64,000 nucleotides of DNA. Source: Palsa-459 sp963841965. GTDB taxonomy: Bacteria; Actinomycetota; Acidimicrobiia; Acidimicrobiales; RAAP-2. Below are positions 27,453-35,790 of this stretch, piece after piece (the stretch's first letter is position 1; every line of letters starts with the position of its first letter). The stretch is from positions 124,001 through 188,000 of the forward strand of contig CAWJES010000013.1 of NCBI GenBank assembly GCA_963841965.1. The letters are read 5' to 3'. Both the position numbers and the translations under genes were made by a program. Under the pieces are notes generated by a model. The model did no database searches. It was given only the letters and a program-made list of their open reading frames with translations, and was not told the origin of the DNA.

Positions 27453-27883
27453 GCGGCGTCCGGGTCGATGCCGCGGTCGTCGGCGACCCCGAGCTCCTCG
27501 CCGCGATCCGCCACCTCCTGCCGCAGCTTTCGAGGACGGCTCCGCCTCCCGAGGCCAGCGACCTCGAGACGATCGTGACCGCCCCGGGGACGACGCTGTT
27601 CGTCGCCCGCGACGAGACGGGGATCCTGGGCGTGCTCACGCTGGTCACCTTCCGCATCCCGACCGGCGTCAGGGCGTGGGTCGAGGACGTCGTCGTCGAC
27701 GAGCGCGCCCGGGGGCTCGGCGTGGGCCGCCTGCTGGTCGACGCGGCCTTCGAACGGGCGGTTGAGGCTGGTGCCAAGACGGTGGACCTGACCTCACGAC
27801 CCGAGCGCGTGTCCGCGCACCGGCTCTACAAGTCGATGGGCTTCGTCCAGCGCGACACGACCGTGTACCGCAAGACGTTCTGA
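27449..27883 (+). CDS. GNAT-family N-acetyltransferase
   Basis: 144 residues with the acetyl-CoA-binding loop RARGLGVGRLL after the strand WVEDVVVDE. A C-terminal VDLTSRPERVSAHRLYKSMGF helix-strand pair is typical of GNATs of the PhnO/Eis-like small type. It overlaps the Nudix gene by 4 bp, so the two are co-expressed. The substrate cannot be predicted. Confidence 0.85.
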   Translation: MSGVRVDAAVVGDPELLAAIRHLLPQLSRTAPPPEASDLETIVTAPGTTLFVARDETGILGVLTLVTFRIPTGVRAWVEDVVVDERARGLGVGRLLVDAAFERAVEAGAKTVDLTSRPERVSAHRLYKSMGFVQRDTTVYRKTF

Positions 27884-27922
27884 GCAGCAGCGCGCCGCAG
27901 CCGCGCTGCGTGCCGGGCTGCG

Positions 27923-28732
27923 TCAGGGGCGCCTGCAGAGCACCTCGGCGTTGGGAACGCTGAACCACCCGTCATGGTGCGCTCCCCAGCGCCGCCAGCC
28001 CTCGGCGAGTTCGGAGAGCTCATCGCGCGATGCGATCCCGAGCTCGACGGCCCGCTCGGCGAGTGGGGTCTGCGTGATGCGCTCGGCCCACAGCCCGCTC
28101 CACCAGGCGCGCTCGTCGGGCGTCGCGAAGCACCACGCCGACGCGGTCGCCGCGACGTCCTCGAGCCCCGCGGCATGGGCCCACGCGAGAAGGTGGCGTC
28201 CCGCGTCGGGCTCGCCGCCGTTGGCCCTCGCCACCGCCGAGTAGACCTCGAGCCACCGGCGAAGCGCGGGCTCGTCGGGGTACCAGGCCATCGAGGCGAA
28301 GTCGGCGTCGCGGCATGCGACGAGGCCGCCGCGCTTCGCGACCCCGGCCATCTCGCGGAGGGCCGCCACCGGGTCCGCGAGATGCTGGAGCACCTGGTGG
28401 GCGTGGACCACGTCGAACGACCCGGGGGGATGGGCGAGGGCGTAGACGTCGCCCGCCGCCCACGCCACCGAGACGTCCTCGGAGAGGGAGTGGTCCCTCG
28501 CCTGCTCCAGCACCTGCTCGGACGTGTCGATCCCGATGACCGACCCCGGCGCGACCCTTCGGGCGAGGTCGACGGTGATCGTGCCGGGGCCGCAGCCGAC
28601 GTCAAGGACGGACATGCCTGCGTGCAACGCACCGAGCAGGTAGCCAGCGGAGTTCTCAGCGGTCCGCCATCGGTGCGAGCGCAGGACGCTGTCGGCGTGC
28701 CCATGGGTGTAGCGGGCGTCACCGGCGGTCAT
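27923..28732 (-). CDS. Class I SAM-dependent methyltransferase
   Basis: 269-residue methyltransferase. Motif I is VLDVGCGPGTITVDLA, the acidic motif II strand is VIGIDTS, and the post-II segment FDVVHAHQVLQHLADPVAALREM reads as in small-molecule (UbiE-like) methyltransferases. An extra C-terminal helical region with paired Trp residues probably forms the acceptor pocket. ATG at 28732 lies 70 bp from the divergent acetyltransferase start. The acceptor is unknown. Confidence 0.85.
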   Translation of the reverse strand: MTAGDARYTHGHADSVLRSHRWRTAENSAGYLLGALHAGMSVLDVGCGPGTITVDLARRVAPGSVIGIDTSEQVLEQARDHSLSEDVSVAWAAGDVYALAHPPGSFDVVHAHQVLQHLADPVAALREMAGVAKRGGLVACRDADFASMAWYPDEPALRRWLEVYSAVARANGGEPDAGRHLLAWAHAAGLEDVAATASAWCFATPDERAWWSGLWAERITQTPLAERAVELGIASRDELSELAEGWRRWGAHHDGWFSVPNAEVLCRRP

Positions 28733-28802
28733 CGGACGATCGTTGCACAGCGCCCATGGCCCGAGGTCGACCGCGCACCGGGCCCGGACCCATGATGGAC
28801 GC

Positions 28803-29249
28803 ATGGACCCAGCGCTGCGGCCCGCCACGTCAGAGGACTACGGCTGGATCATCGCCGGGGTGGACGAATGGTGGGGGAGGCCGGTCGCGGCGAGCCTGCC
28901 GAGGCTGTACCTCGACCACTTCTCCGCGACGAGCCTCGTCGCGGAGTGCGACGCCAGCCATGTCGCATTCCTCATCGGGTTCCACTCCCCGTCGGACTGC
29001 CGGGCGTCGTACATCCACTTCGCCGGCGTGGACCCACGGTGGCGCCGCCTCGCGATCGGCAGGCTCCTGTACGAGCGGTTCTTCGAGGCGGCTCGCGCGG
29101 CCGGACGATCCGAGGTTCGGGCGATCACGAGTCCCCTCAACGCCGCGTCGATCGGGTTCCACCGGGCGCTCGGGTTCGAGGTCTCGGATCCCATCGATGG
29201 CTACAACGGCCCCGGCACCAGCGTCGTCACCTTCCGTCGCACGCTCTGA
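28803..29249 (+). CDS. GNAT-family N-acetyltransferase
   Basis: 148 residues. The substrate-facing N-terminal half contains WIIAGVDEWWGRP. The acetyl-CoA motif is VDPRWRRLAIGRLLYERFF, followed by NAASIGFHRALGFE. A CATGAT hexamer 6 nt before the ATG suggests a leaderless message. Divergent from the methyltransferase gene. No substrate is predicted. Confidence 0.85.
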   Translation: MDPALRPATSEDYGWIIAGVDEWWGRPVAASLPRLYLDHFSATSLVAECDASHVAFLIGFHSPSDCRASYIHFAGVDPRWRRLAIGRLLYERFFEAARAAGRSEVRAITSPLNAASIGFHRALGFEVSDPIDGYNGPGTSVVTFRRTL

Positions 29250-29289
29250 GGAACCGCGCGCCGCGCGAGGGCGACGGCGCGTGCACCTG

Positions 29290-29706
29290 TCACCCTTCGG
29301 GTGCCGACCGGGTTCGGAGCTGGAACACGTTGCCCTCGGGATCATGGCCGTCGCAGATGCGGACTCCCCGGAATGCCCACTCACGCGACGAAGCGTCCAC
29401 GATGCCGCCAAACGTGGGGGCGATGCCGCGGGCGGCATCGATGCTCGGGACCGTGAACGAGAGCTTGATGGGGGTGTCCTCGCGCCGGGTTGGTGGCTTC
29501 GATATGGCGATCGAAGCGGCGATCTCCTGGGGGATCTCGATGACGACGAGCTCGAGCTCGCGCGACCGCACGGTCACGAACCCGTGCTCCTGACCCGTTC
29601 GCTCGAGGCCGACCACCGCCCCGTAGAAGCGCGCGACGAGCTCGGCGCTCTTCGCGTACAGCACGGCGTGGGCCACCTCGTCGTGCGTCGGGCGCGCGTC
29701 GTCCAT
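29290..29706 (-). CDS. VOC/glyoxalase-superfamily protein
   Basis: 138-residue vicinal oxygen chelate fold protein. AVLYAKSAELVARFYGAVVGLE opens the first beta-alpha-beta-beta-beta unit. IKLSFTVPSIDAARG and ICDGHDPEGNVFQLRT close the second, with metal-ligand-like His and Glu near the ends. It could be a small-molecule binding or resistance protein or a dioxygenase-like enzyme. The sequence does not decide. A TAGGAT hexamer precedes the ATG. Confidence 0.8.
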   Translation of the reverse strand: MDDARPTHDEVAHAVLYAKSAELVARFYGAVVGLERTGQEHGFVTVRSRELELVVIEIPQEIAASIAISKPPTRREDTPIKLSFTVPSIDAARGIAPTFGGIVDASSREWAFRGVRICDGHDPEGNVFQLRTRSAPEG

Positions 29707-29712
29707 GCGCGG

Positions 29713-29718
29713 ATCCTA
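29713..29718 (-). promoter_or_regulatory. -10 hexamer of the VOC gene (leaderless)
   Basis: TAGGAT on the minus strand with 6 nt to the ATG at 29706. Confidence 0.5.
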
Positions 29719-29791
29719 GGATCGGGTACCGACCGCGGCCCCGCGCGCCTGCCCCGTGGCCCGCCAGCCGGTGCCTCGAAGTCGAGAACGC

Positions 29792-29797
29792 TATGGT
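29792..29797 (+). promoter_or_regulatory. -10 hexamer of the PsiE-like gene (leaderless)
   Basis: TATGGT, 7 nt, then GTG at 29805. The ATG at 29793 falls inside this hexamer and is therefore rejected as the start. Confidence 0.5.
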
Positions 29798-29804
29798 CCG
29801 GGCA

Positions 29805-30284
29805 GTGGACGCGACGCCAACCTCGGACAAGGAGCAGCTCGCCGCGGACACGGCGATCCGGTGGCTGATCCTCGCCATCGAGTACGCCATCGTGATCAGC
29901 CTGCTGCTCGTCGCGGGCGTCGTCCTCGTCCGCACCGTCGTCGATTTCTTCAACCACTGGAACGCCTTCCCGCAGACGGTCGTCGGGGCGATCGACGGGA
30001 TCCTCGTGGTCATCATCCTGCTGGACATCGCCCACACCGTGTTCGGCCACCTGCGGGCGACCGTGTTCCCCGTGCGGCCGTTCCTCGTGATCGGCATCCT
30101 CGCCGGCGTGCGGGACATCCTGAGCGCGTCCGCGCACCTCACGCTGAGCGGCTCGCTCACGCAGCAGGACTTCTACAACACCCTGATCTCCCTCGGCGTC
30201 GGAGTGGGCGTGGTGGTGTTCCTTCTCGGCGGCCTCCTCATCCTCCACTACAGCGGGCACAGCGACGAGGAGGGCGGGAACTGA
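29805..30284 (+). CDS. PsiE-like four-span membrane protein
   Basis: 159-residue membrane protein with four predicted spans: IVISLLLVAGVVLVRTVV, GILVVIILLDIAHTVFG, PFLVIGILAGVRDIL and GVGVGVVVFLLGGLLIL. Organisation and the DIxxT segment after span two match the phosphate-starvation-inducible PsiE family, whose function is unknown. The permease gene begins 14 bp after its stop, so the pair is probably an operon. Confidence 0.72.
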   Translation: MDATPTSDKEQLAADTAIRWLILAIEYAIVISLLLVAGVVLVRTVVDFFNHWNAFPQTVVGAIDGILVVIILLDIAHTVFGHLRATVFPVRPFLVIGILAGVRDILSASAHLTLSGSLTQQDFYNTLISLGVGVGVVVFLLGGLLILHYSGHSDEEGGN

Positions 30285-30298
30285 CGGCACCCGCTCGG

Positions 30299-31438
30299 GT
30301 GCCGTCGGCGTGGGGAGGTCCCCCAGCCGTCGCCCTCGCCGTCGTCGGGGTGCTCGGCATCGCTGTCTCGTTCCTCGCGCGCCCGGACGCTGCGCGAGCG
30401 GCCGCCGCCCAGGTCTGGTCGCCATTCGTGCTCGTCACCGGCCTCCTGCTGATCGGGCTCGTCGCCGACGACGACGGCCTGTTCGCGGCGGCGGGCCATC
30501 TGCTCGGCCGCACCGCGCGCAGCGGCTGGACCCTGTTCATCGGAGCGACGCTCTTGATCGCCCTGGTCACCGCCGTGCTGAACCTCGACACCTCCGTCGC
30601 GTTCCTCGCCCCGGTGCTCGTCTACACGGCGCGCAGCCGCGGAGGCGGAGAGGCGCCCCTCCTCTACGGATGCCTGCTGCTCTCGAACGCCGGCTCGCTC
30701 TTCCTGCCCGGCTCGAACCTGACGAACCTCATCGTCCTCGGCCATCTCCACCTCACCGGCACGGCCTTCCTCGCCCGGATGTGGGCGCCGGCCCTCGCGG
30801 CCCTGGTCGTCACCGCCGTCGTCATCGCCGTCTTCGAGCGCCGCGCGCTTCGGCTCGCCCCCGAGGCACCCTCCGAGCCGACGCGCCCGGCATTCGGGCT
30901 GGGTGCCGCCGCGGTCGTCACGGCGACGATCCTGGTGCTCGCCCTGCCGGCCCCCGCCCTCGCGGTCGCGACGGTCGGCGTGGTAGCCATCGGCGTCCGG
31001 CTGCTCGGGAGGAGGGACGAGCCGAGACACGTCCTCGGCGTCCTCGGGATACCGGTGCTCGTGGGGCTGTTCGGCGTCGCGGTCGCGCTCGGGACGCTCG
31101 GCCGGGTGTGGACGGGTCCGGCGACGCTCCTCGCGCATCTGGGCCCCTCAGGGACCGCCGGGGTCGCGGCGGTCAGCTCGATCCTCGTGAACAACCTCCC
31201 CGCGGCGTCCCTGCTCGCAGCGCACGCCCCGCCCAATCCCTTCGCGCTGCTGATCGGCCTCAACCTCGGGCCGAACCTGCTCGTGACGGGCTCCCTCGCA
31301 TGGATCCTGTGGCTGCGCGCCGCGAGGAACGCAGGCGCGTCGCCGTCGCTCGCGTCGGCGAGCAGGATCGGCGTGGTCGCCGTCCCGCTCTCGATGGCTG
31401 CGGCGCTCGCGGTGCTCGCCTTGACCGGCGTGCGCTAG
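30299..31438 (+). CDS. ArsB/NhaD-type (SLC13-like) anion permease
   Basis: 379 residues, about ten membrane spans. LNLDTSVAFLAPVLVYTAR, LLLSNAGSLFLPGSNLTNLIVL and SSILVNNLPAASLLAAHAP match the re-entrant loop motifs of ArsB and related ion-transporter permeases. GTG at 30299 is chosen because it puts the first span at the N-terminus. No arsR, arsC or arsA is nearby, so arsenite export is not established. An organic or inorganic anion is equally possible. Confidence 0.78.
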   Translation: MPSAWGGPPAVALAVVGVLGIAVSFLARPDAARAAAAQVWSPFVLVTGLLLIGLVADDDGLFAAAGHLLGRTARSGWTLFIGATLLIALVTAVLNLDTSVAFLAPVLVYTARSRGGGEAPLLYGCLLLSNAGSLFLPGSNLTNLIVLGHLHLTGTAFLARMWAPALAALVVTAVVIAVFERRALRLAPEAPSEPTRPAFGLGAAAVVTATILVLALPAPALAVATVGVVAIGVRLLGRRDEPRHVLGVLGIPVLVGLFGVAVALGTLGRVWTGPATLLAHLGPSGTAGVAAVSSILVNNLPAASLLAAHAPPNPFALLIGLNLGPNLLVTGSLAWILWLRAARNAGASPSLASASRIGVVAVPLSMAAALAVLALTGVR

Positions 31439-31460
31439 GCACCTCGGGGGTCGGCGCCGA

Positions 31461-32480
31461 TCAGTGGTGTTCGAGCACCCCTGCGAGCCACTGCAGCGCC
31501 ACCTGGTACCGCTCGCGCGTCCGGCCGCCGTGGTTGCCCGCGTTCTCGGTCGACTCGTGCGCGATGCCCGCAGCGGCGAGCTTGTGGCTGAGCAGCCGAT
31601 GCCCCCACTGCAGGTGGTGCTCGTCGCTGTACCCGACGTCGAGGAGGATCCCGCGAAGGGCGCGCAGGTTGTCCTGGCGGTCAGCCCAGTTGACGACCGG
31701 GTCGAAGGCGAGCCACCGCGCCCAGACCGACTCGTCCAGCTCGCCGCTCGGGAACGACACCGGCAGGTCGACGAACCACGGGGGGTTCTCGGGGTTCGGG
31801 GAGAAGTCCGCGGCGTTCGCGTACATGACCTCGGAGACCCGGTTCCCATCGACAGGACCGTGCGGTGCATCCGGCCAGATGCTCTCGAGGAAGTCGTAGG
31901 CGAGCGGTCGGTAGGTGAGCTCGAAGAGCGAGTCGCCCGACAGCATCGCGAGCGCGCCGAACGTCCCGGGGTTGCGAGAGGCGATGTGCCAGGCCCCGAA
32001 CCCACCTGACGAGAAGCCGAGGACCCCCCTGCTCGCAGCCGACGGGATCGTCCGAAAGTGCGCATCGACGTGGTCCACGACGTCTCGGGCGACGTAGTGC
32101 TCGAAGTTCCCCGAGACGGGGGAGTCGACCCACTGCCCGCAGCCGTAGCGGGTTGTGCCGTCGGGGATGACCACGATCATGGGCTCGGTCCCGAGGCGGG
32201 TGAAGACCGGGTCGAGCACGTCATGCATGGGTGGGGACCAACGGGGTTCGTCCAGCGGCGGATGGACCAGCGTCTCGGCGCTCCTGCCCGCCGCGTGCAG
32301 CAGGTAGGCGACGGCGTACCGGCGGCTCGAGTCCTCGTAGCCGGGCGGGAGGTAGACAAAGAGGTCCCGTTCGCTCGGGTCCCCGAGCAGGTTGTGCGCG
32401 AGGCTCGGGCCGTCGAAGCGCGTCTGGACGATCACATGCGGCTCCAGTCCCGGTGCGACGCCGTTCGCTGCACCGGTCAC
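31461..32480 (-). CDS. Esterase D / putative esterase-family alpha/beta hydrolase
   Basis: 339-residue hydrolase of the Fes/EstD (PF00756) kind. DLFVYLPPGY, the glycine-rich MIVVIPDGTT strand and the nucleophile elbow GFSSGGFGAW with the catalytic Ser are clear. A late HHLQWGHRLLSH and ENAGNHGG region may supply the His. GTG at 32480 overlaps the prmC-like stop (GTGA). Upstream in-frame GTGs at 32483 and 32498 are less likely. No signal peptide. The substrate could be an acyl ester or thioester. Confidence 0.82.
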   Translation of the reverse strand: MTGAANGVAPGLEPHVIVQTRFDGPSLAHNLLGDPSERDLFVYLPPGYEDSSRRYAVAYLLHAAGRSAETLVHPPLDEPRWSPPMHDVLDPVFTRLGTEPMIVVIPDGTTRYGCGQWVDSPVSGNFEHYVARDVVDHVDAHFRTIPSAASRGVLGFSSGGFGAWHIASRNPGTFGALAMLSGDSLFELTYRPLAYDFLESIWPDAPHGPVDGNRVSEVMYANAADFSPNPENPPWFVDLPVSFPSGELDESVWARWLAFDPVVNWADRQDNLRALRGILLDVGYSDEHHLQWGHRLLSHKLAAAGIAHESTENAGNHGGRTRERYQVALQWLAGVLEHH

Positions 32481-33322
32481 CACGGTACCGATCCGCACGC
32501 GGTCCGTCGTGACGAGACGGACAGCCGGGCGCTGAGCCCCCGGGTGTCTCCGTCGCCGTCCTCCAAGGCGGCGACCTCGTCGAATCGCGCCTGCGCCAGC
32601 ACGGGGCGGAGCGACTCGACCTGATCGCCGCCGGCCTCGAGGAGCAGCCATCCGCCCGGGCGGAGCCACCGTGGGCTGCGCTCGATGGCGACCGAGAGCA
32701 GGTCAAGGCCGTCGGGTCCGCCGTCCAGGGCGCCGCGGGGCTCGAACTGCTGGACATCGCGCGGCAGGAGCCGGATCGCACCAGACGGCACGTAGGGGAG
32801 CACGCCGGTCACGACGTCGACACTGGACTCGAGCTCCACGGGAAGGGGGTCGAAGAGGTCGCCCTCGAAGACGTCGACCCCGTTCGCGCGGGCGCATGCC
32901 ACGGCGATCGGGTCGCGCTCGGTCCCGACAACCCGGGCGCGTCGGTGCGCCGTCTGCAGGACCATCGCGATGGCACCCGAGCCCGTGCAGAGGTCGACGG
33001 CGGTGCCGGTGTCGCGAAGGAGGCGTGCGCCGAGCCGGGCAAGCGGCTCGGACTGCCATCGCGGCACGTAGACACCCGGCTCGATCGCGACGTCGATCCC
33101 GCAGAAGCGCGCGCTCCGGGTGATCCACGCCAGCGGCTCACCGGTGAGCCGGCGTGCGAGCATGGCCGCCAGCTCGTCTGTGCTGCCGGCGGCAGCCAGG
33201 AGCTCGGCCGCCTCCTCGTCGGCAGCGACGCATCCGGCGCCCGCGAGCGCCCTCGTGACCGCGTCGATCCCGAGGTCGGGGCTCACGCCGGACCGCGCGG
33301 CGGTGCGCGGCGTCGGCGCCAC
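32477..33322 (-). CDS. PrmC-related methyltransferase with altered NPPY motif
   Basis: 281 residues. The N-terminal helical domain and GEPLAWITRSARFCGI resemble the substrate domain of PrmC/HemK, followed by AVDLCTGSGAIAM (SAM motif I). Where PrmC has NPPY this protein has VLPY (residues 174-177), then VPSG. Actinobacteria carry a second PrmC-like family with NAPY at this place, and this looks like a further drifted member. The Asn that positions the glutamine amide is missing, so release-factor methylation is doubtful. It lies between fur and the esterase gene on one transcript. Confidence 0.7.
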   Translation of the reverse strand: MAPTPRTAARSGVSPDLGIDAVTRALAGAGCVAADEEAAELLAAAGSTDELAAMLARRLTGEPLAWITRSARFCGIDVAIEPGVYVPRWQSEPLARLGARLLRDTGTAVDLCTGSGAIAMVLQTAHRRARVVGTERDPIAVACARANGVDVFEGDLFDPLPVELESSVDVVTGVLPYVPSGAIRLLPRDVQQFEPRGALDGGPDGLDLLSVAIERSPRWLRPGGWLLLEAGGDQVESLRPVLAQARFDEVAALEDGDGDTRGLSARLSVSSRRTACGSVPW

Positions 33323-33344
33323 GCGGGCTGCACCCGAGCCGCCG

Positions 33345-33803
33345 TCAGGAGCAGCTGGCGCACCGGCCGAGCATCGCGAAGTGGTGGGGGTCGATCGAGA
33401 AGCCCAGCGTGGCCTTGGTCATCCGGGCGAGCCCCCGGAACAGCTCGTCGGGGGCCTCGACTGTCGTGCCGCACACCTCGCAGATCAGGTGCGCATGGGC
33501 CATCGACGCGAGCTGGTAGGTGGCTGGTCCGTGGCCCAGGTGGGTGTGCACCACGACCCCGAGTCGCTCGAGGTCCTCGACGTTCCGGTAGATCGTCGAA
33601 AGGTGCACGCGAGGGTCGCGGGCCTGCACCGCGTTCGTGAGCTCCTCCGCGCTCAGGTGGCCGCGGGACTCGAAGAGCACCTCGAGCAGGGCCCGGCGCG
33701 AGGGGGTGGCCCGCCCGCCCCGGGCGCGGACCTCGGCGATCACGTCGTCGACCGAGGAGAACGACACGCCTCGCGCGTCGGCGTCCGCAAGGGGCCTCGT
33801 CAT
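33345..33803 (-). CDS. Fur-family metal-responsive repressor (candidate Nur/Zur)
   Basis: 152-residue winged-helix repressor. RGGRATPSRRALLEVLFES and HLSAEELTNAVQARDPRVHLSTIYRNVEDLERLG form the DNA-binding domain with the recognition helix. HAHLICEVCG and HHFAMLGRCASC provide the structural C4 zinc site and sensor histidines. Metal cannot be read with certainty. The divergent gene is a nickel/cobalt permease and a palindrome lies between them, so nickel sensing is the leading inference. A TAACCT hexamer lies 6 nt before the ATG. Confidence 0.82.
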   Translation of the reverse strand: MTRPLADADARGVSFSSVDDVIAEVRARGGRATPSRRALLEVLFESRGHLSAEELTNAVQARDPRVHLSTIYRNVEDLERLGVVVHTHLGHGPATYQLASMAHAHLICEVCGTTVEAPDELFRGLARMTKATLGFSIDPHHFAMLGRCASCS

Positions 33804-33809
33804 GGGGGC

Positions 33810-33815
33810 AGGTTA
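33810..33815 (-). promoter_or_regulatory. -10 hexamer of the fur-family gene (leaderless)
   Basis: TAACCT on the minus strand, 6 nt upstream of the ATG at 33803. Confidence 0.5.
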
Positions 33816-33846
33816 GATCGCCGTGCCCGGGGTGTCGCAGATCAAT

Positions 33847-33861
33847 TGCGAAGACTTCGCA
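33847..33861. promoter_or_regulatory. Candidate Fur-family operator (7-1-7 palindrome)
   Basis: TGCGAAG-A-CTTCGCA, a perfect 7-1-7 inverted repeat, the geometry of Fur/PerR/Zur boxes. It covers the -35 region of the permease promoter (-10 at 33869-33874) and lies about 44 bp upstream of the regulator start. It could repress the permease strongly and the regulator more weakly. Confidence 0.65.
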
Positions 33862-33868
33862 GTTGCGT

Positions 33869-33874
33869 TACCGT
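33869..33874 (+). promoter_or_regulatory. -10 hexamer of the nickel/cobalt permease gene (leaderless)
   Basis: TACCGT, 6 nt, then GTG at 33881. The candidate operator ends 7 bp upstream. Confidence 0.5.
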
Positions 33875-33880
33875 CGCCGC

Positions 33881-35047
33881 GTGGCGCCTCCCACCTCCGC
33901 CGGCCCGTCGGCGGCGCGGGGCCCGGCCGGCACCGGACGCCTGCACGTTCGGCTCCGGCGCTCGCTGAGTCCCGGCGAGTGGCGCCGTGTGCGGTGGATG
34001 GTGGGTTCGATCGCGCTTTTGCACGTGCTCGGCTTCGGGATCTTCATCGCGTTCGTCGTGCCGGCGCACTACAAGGGCCTCGGGATCGGCGTGAGCATCC
34101 TCGCGTACACGCTCGGCCTTCGGCACGCGTTCGACGCGGACCACATCGCGGCGATCGACAACACGACGCGCAAGCTCATGGCCGACCGGGTCGACGTGCC
34201 AGGCGCCCGTCGGCCGCTCAGCATCGGCTACTACTTCTCGCTCGGCCATTCCTCGGTCGTCGTCGCGATCGGCGCGGGGATCGTGATCGCCGAGCGGGCC
34301 GTCTACGGCGCGGTCGCGAACGGCCACTCGACCCTCGAGCGGTTCGGCGGCATCTTCGGGACCGCGGTGTCGGCCACATTCCTCTTCCTGATCGCGGCGC
34401 TGAACATCGTGATCCTCCTCGGCATCCTGCGGGTGTGGAGCGCGATGCGTCACGGCGACTACGACGAGGACGAGCTCGAGCGCCAGCTGCAGAACCGCGG
34501 CTTCATGAACCGGTTCTTCGGGAGGTGGATGCGCTCGATCCGCCACGAGTGGCAGATGTACCCCGTGGGCGTGGTCTTCGGGCTGGGCTTCGATACGGCG
34601 ACGGAGGTGGCGCTGCTCGCGACGACGGCGCTGCTCGCGACGCAGCATCTCCCGTGGTACGCGCTCATGTGCCTGCCGATCCTGTTCACCGCGGGCATGG
34701 CGCTCATGGACACCCTCGACGGCTGCTTCATGAACGTCGCGTACGGCTGGGCATTCTTCAACCCGGTCCGACGCGTGTACTACAACCTCGCCATCACGGG
34801 CCTCTCGGTCGCCATCTGCCTGTTCATCGGCACCGTCGAGGTGCTCGGCCTCCTGCCCGCGGAGCTCCACCTCCACGGCGCCTTCTGGGACCGGGTGTCG
34901 GGCTTCAACATCAACACGGCCGGGTTCGTCATCGTGGGCATGTTCCTGCTCGCATGGCTTGCCGCGCTCGGGATCTGGCGGTTCGGGAACATCGAGGAGA
35001 AGTGGAGCGCGACGCTCGCCACCGCCGACGAGGTCGTCGCGGCGTGA
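33881..35047 (+). CDS. Nickel/cobalt permease, NiCoT family (HoxN/NixA type)
   Basis: 388-residue membrane permease taking up Ni2+ or Co2+. The family signature RHAFDADHIAAIDNTTRKLM lies after the first spans, followed by GYYFSLGHSSVVV, then FGLGFDTATEVALLA and LFTAGMALMDTLDG, all metal-selectivity motifs of NiCoT. GTG at 33881 is set by the -10 hexamer. A TTG 18 bp upstream is less likely. It is coupled by GTGA to the next gene. The neighbouring LarA-type enzyme gives a use for nickel. Confidence 0.9.
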   Translation: MAPPTSAGPSAARGPAGTGRLHVRLRRSLSPGEWRRVRWMVGSIALLHVLGFGIFIAFVVPAHYKGLGIGVSILAYTLGLRHAFDADHIAAIDNTTRKLMADRVDVPGARRPLSIGYYFSLGHSSVVVAIGAGIVIAERAVYGAVANGHSTLERFGGIFGTAVSATFLFLIAALNIVILLGILRVWSAMRHGDYDEDELERQLQNRGFMNRFFGRWMRSIRHEWQMYPVGVVFGLGFDTATEVALLATTALLATQHLPWYALMCLPILFTAGMALMDTLDGCFMNVAYGWAFFNPVRRVYYNLAITGLSVAICLFIGTVEVLGLLPAELHLHGAFWDRVSGFNINTAGFVIVGMFLLAWLAALGIWRFGNIEEKWSATLATADEVVAA

Positions 35048-35790
35048 GGGCGCGCGCGGACCCGATGACCGCTCGCGTCGAGCGGATCGCCGACACGGTG
35101 CGTCGGCCGATGCGGCCGTGGTCACCGAGCGTGCACGATCTGCTGCGCCACCTCGAGGCGGTGGGGTTCCCCGCCCCGAGGCTGCTCGGGGTCGACGGCG
35201 ACTGCGAGGTCCTCACGTGGATCGATGGCGAGTCAGGCGCCGACGGCTGGCGCATGGTGGTCCCTGAGGACGGGCTCGCACGGTGGGGCCGGTTCCTGCG
35301 CGAGTACCACGACGCCGTCGCGGACTACGTCCCCGCCCGCGGAACGGCGTGGTCGAGCGGCACGAGGCCCATCGCGCCGGGCGAGATCGTCTGCCACGGC
35401 GACTTCGGGCCGTGGAACGCGGTGTGGCGCGACGGCGAGGTGGCGGCCCTCCTCGACTGGGACCACGCGCGGCTTGCGGCACCGCTCTTCGACATCGCGT
35501 ACGCGCTCGAGTACGCGGTGCCGTTCCGCGACGACGAGGAGTGCGTCCATCGGCTCGCCTACGCGGCGCCGCCCGACCGCCGCCGGCGCATCGAGGTCTT
35601 CTGCGACGCATACGGCACGGCGGTCCCCGACGACGTCGTCGGGTGCGTCGCCCGCCAGCAGCAGGAGACCCTCGCGACGTTCGAGGCGCTGGCCCTGCGC
35701 GGGCTCGAGCCCCAGGCGTCGTGCATGCGCGACGGCGGCTTCGAGGGGATCCGCGCGAGGATCCGCTGGACCGAGTCGCTCGCGCTGTAG
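35044..35790 (+). CDS. APH-family phosphotransferase
   Basis: 248-residue aminoglycoside phosphotransferase/choline kinase-like protein. The catalytic loop is ICHGDFGPWNAVW, and the metal motif is LLDWDHARLAAPLFDIAYAL. The N-terminal nucleotide lobe is short. GTG at 35044 overlaps the permease stop (GTGA). Such proteins phosphorylate antibiotics, amino alcohols or sugars. Position beside sugar-acid catabolism hints at a small metabolite, but no substrate is assigned. Confidence 0.8.
   Translation: MRARADPMTARVERIADTVRRPMRPWSPSVHDLLRHLEAVGFPAPRLLGVDGDCEVLTWIDGESGADGWRMVVPEDGLARWGRFLREYHDAVADYVPARGTAWSSGTRPIAPGEIVCHGDFGPWNAVWRDGEVAALLDWDHARLAAPLFDIAYALEYAVPFRDDEECVHRLAYAAPPDRRRRIEVFCDAYGTAVPDDVVGCVARQQQETLATFEALALRGLEPQASCMRDGGFEGIRARIRWTESLAL

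Noticed and set aside
29793..29804. ATG at 29793 as the start of the PsiE-like protein
   Set aside because: The codon lies inside the TATGGT promoter hexamer. GTG at 29805 fits the leaderless pattern.
33863..33880. TTG start 18 bp upstream for the nickel/cobalt permease
   Set aside because: It would place the start upstream of the -10 hexamer at 33869-33874. GTG at 33881 has the usual 6-nt spacing.
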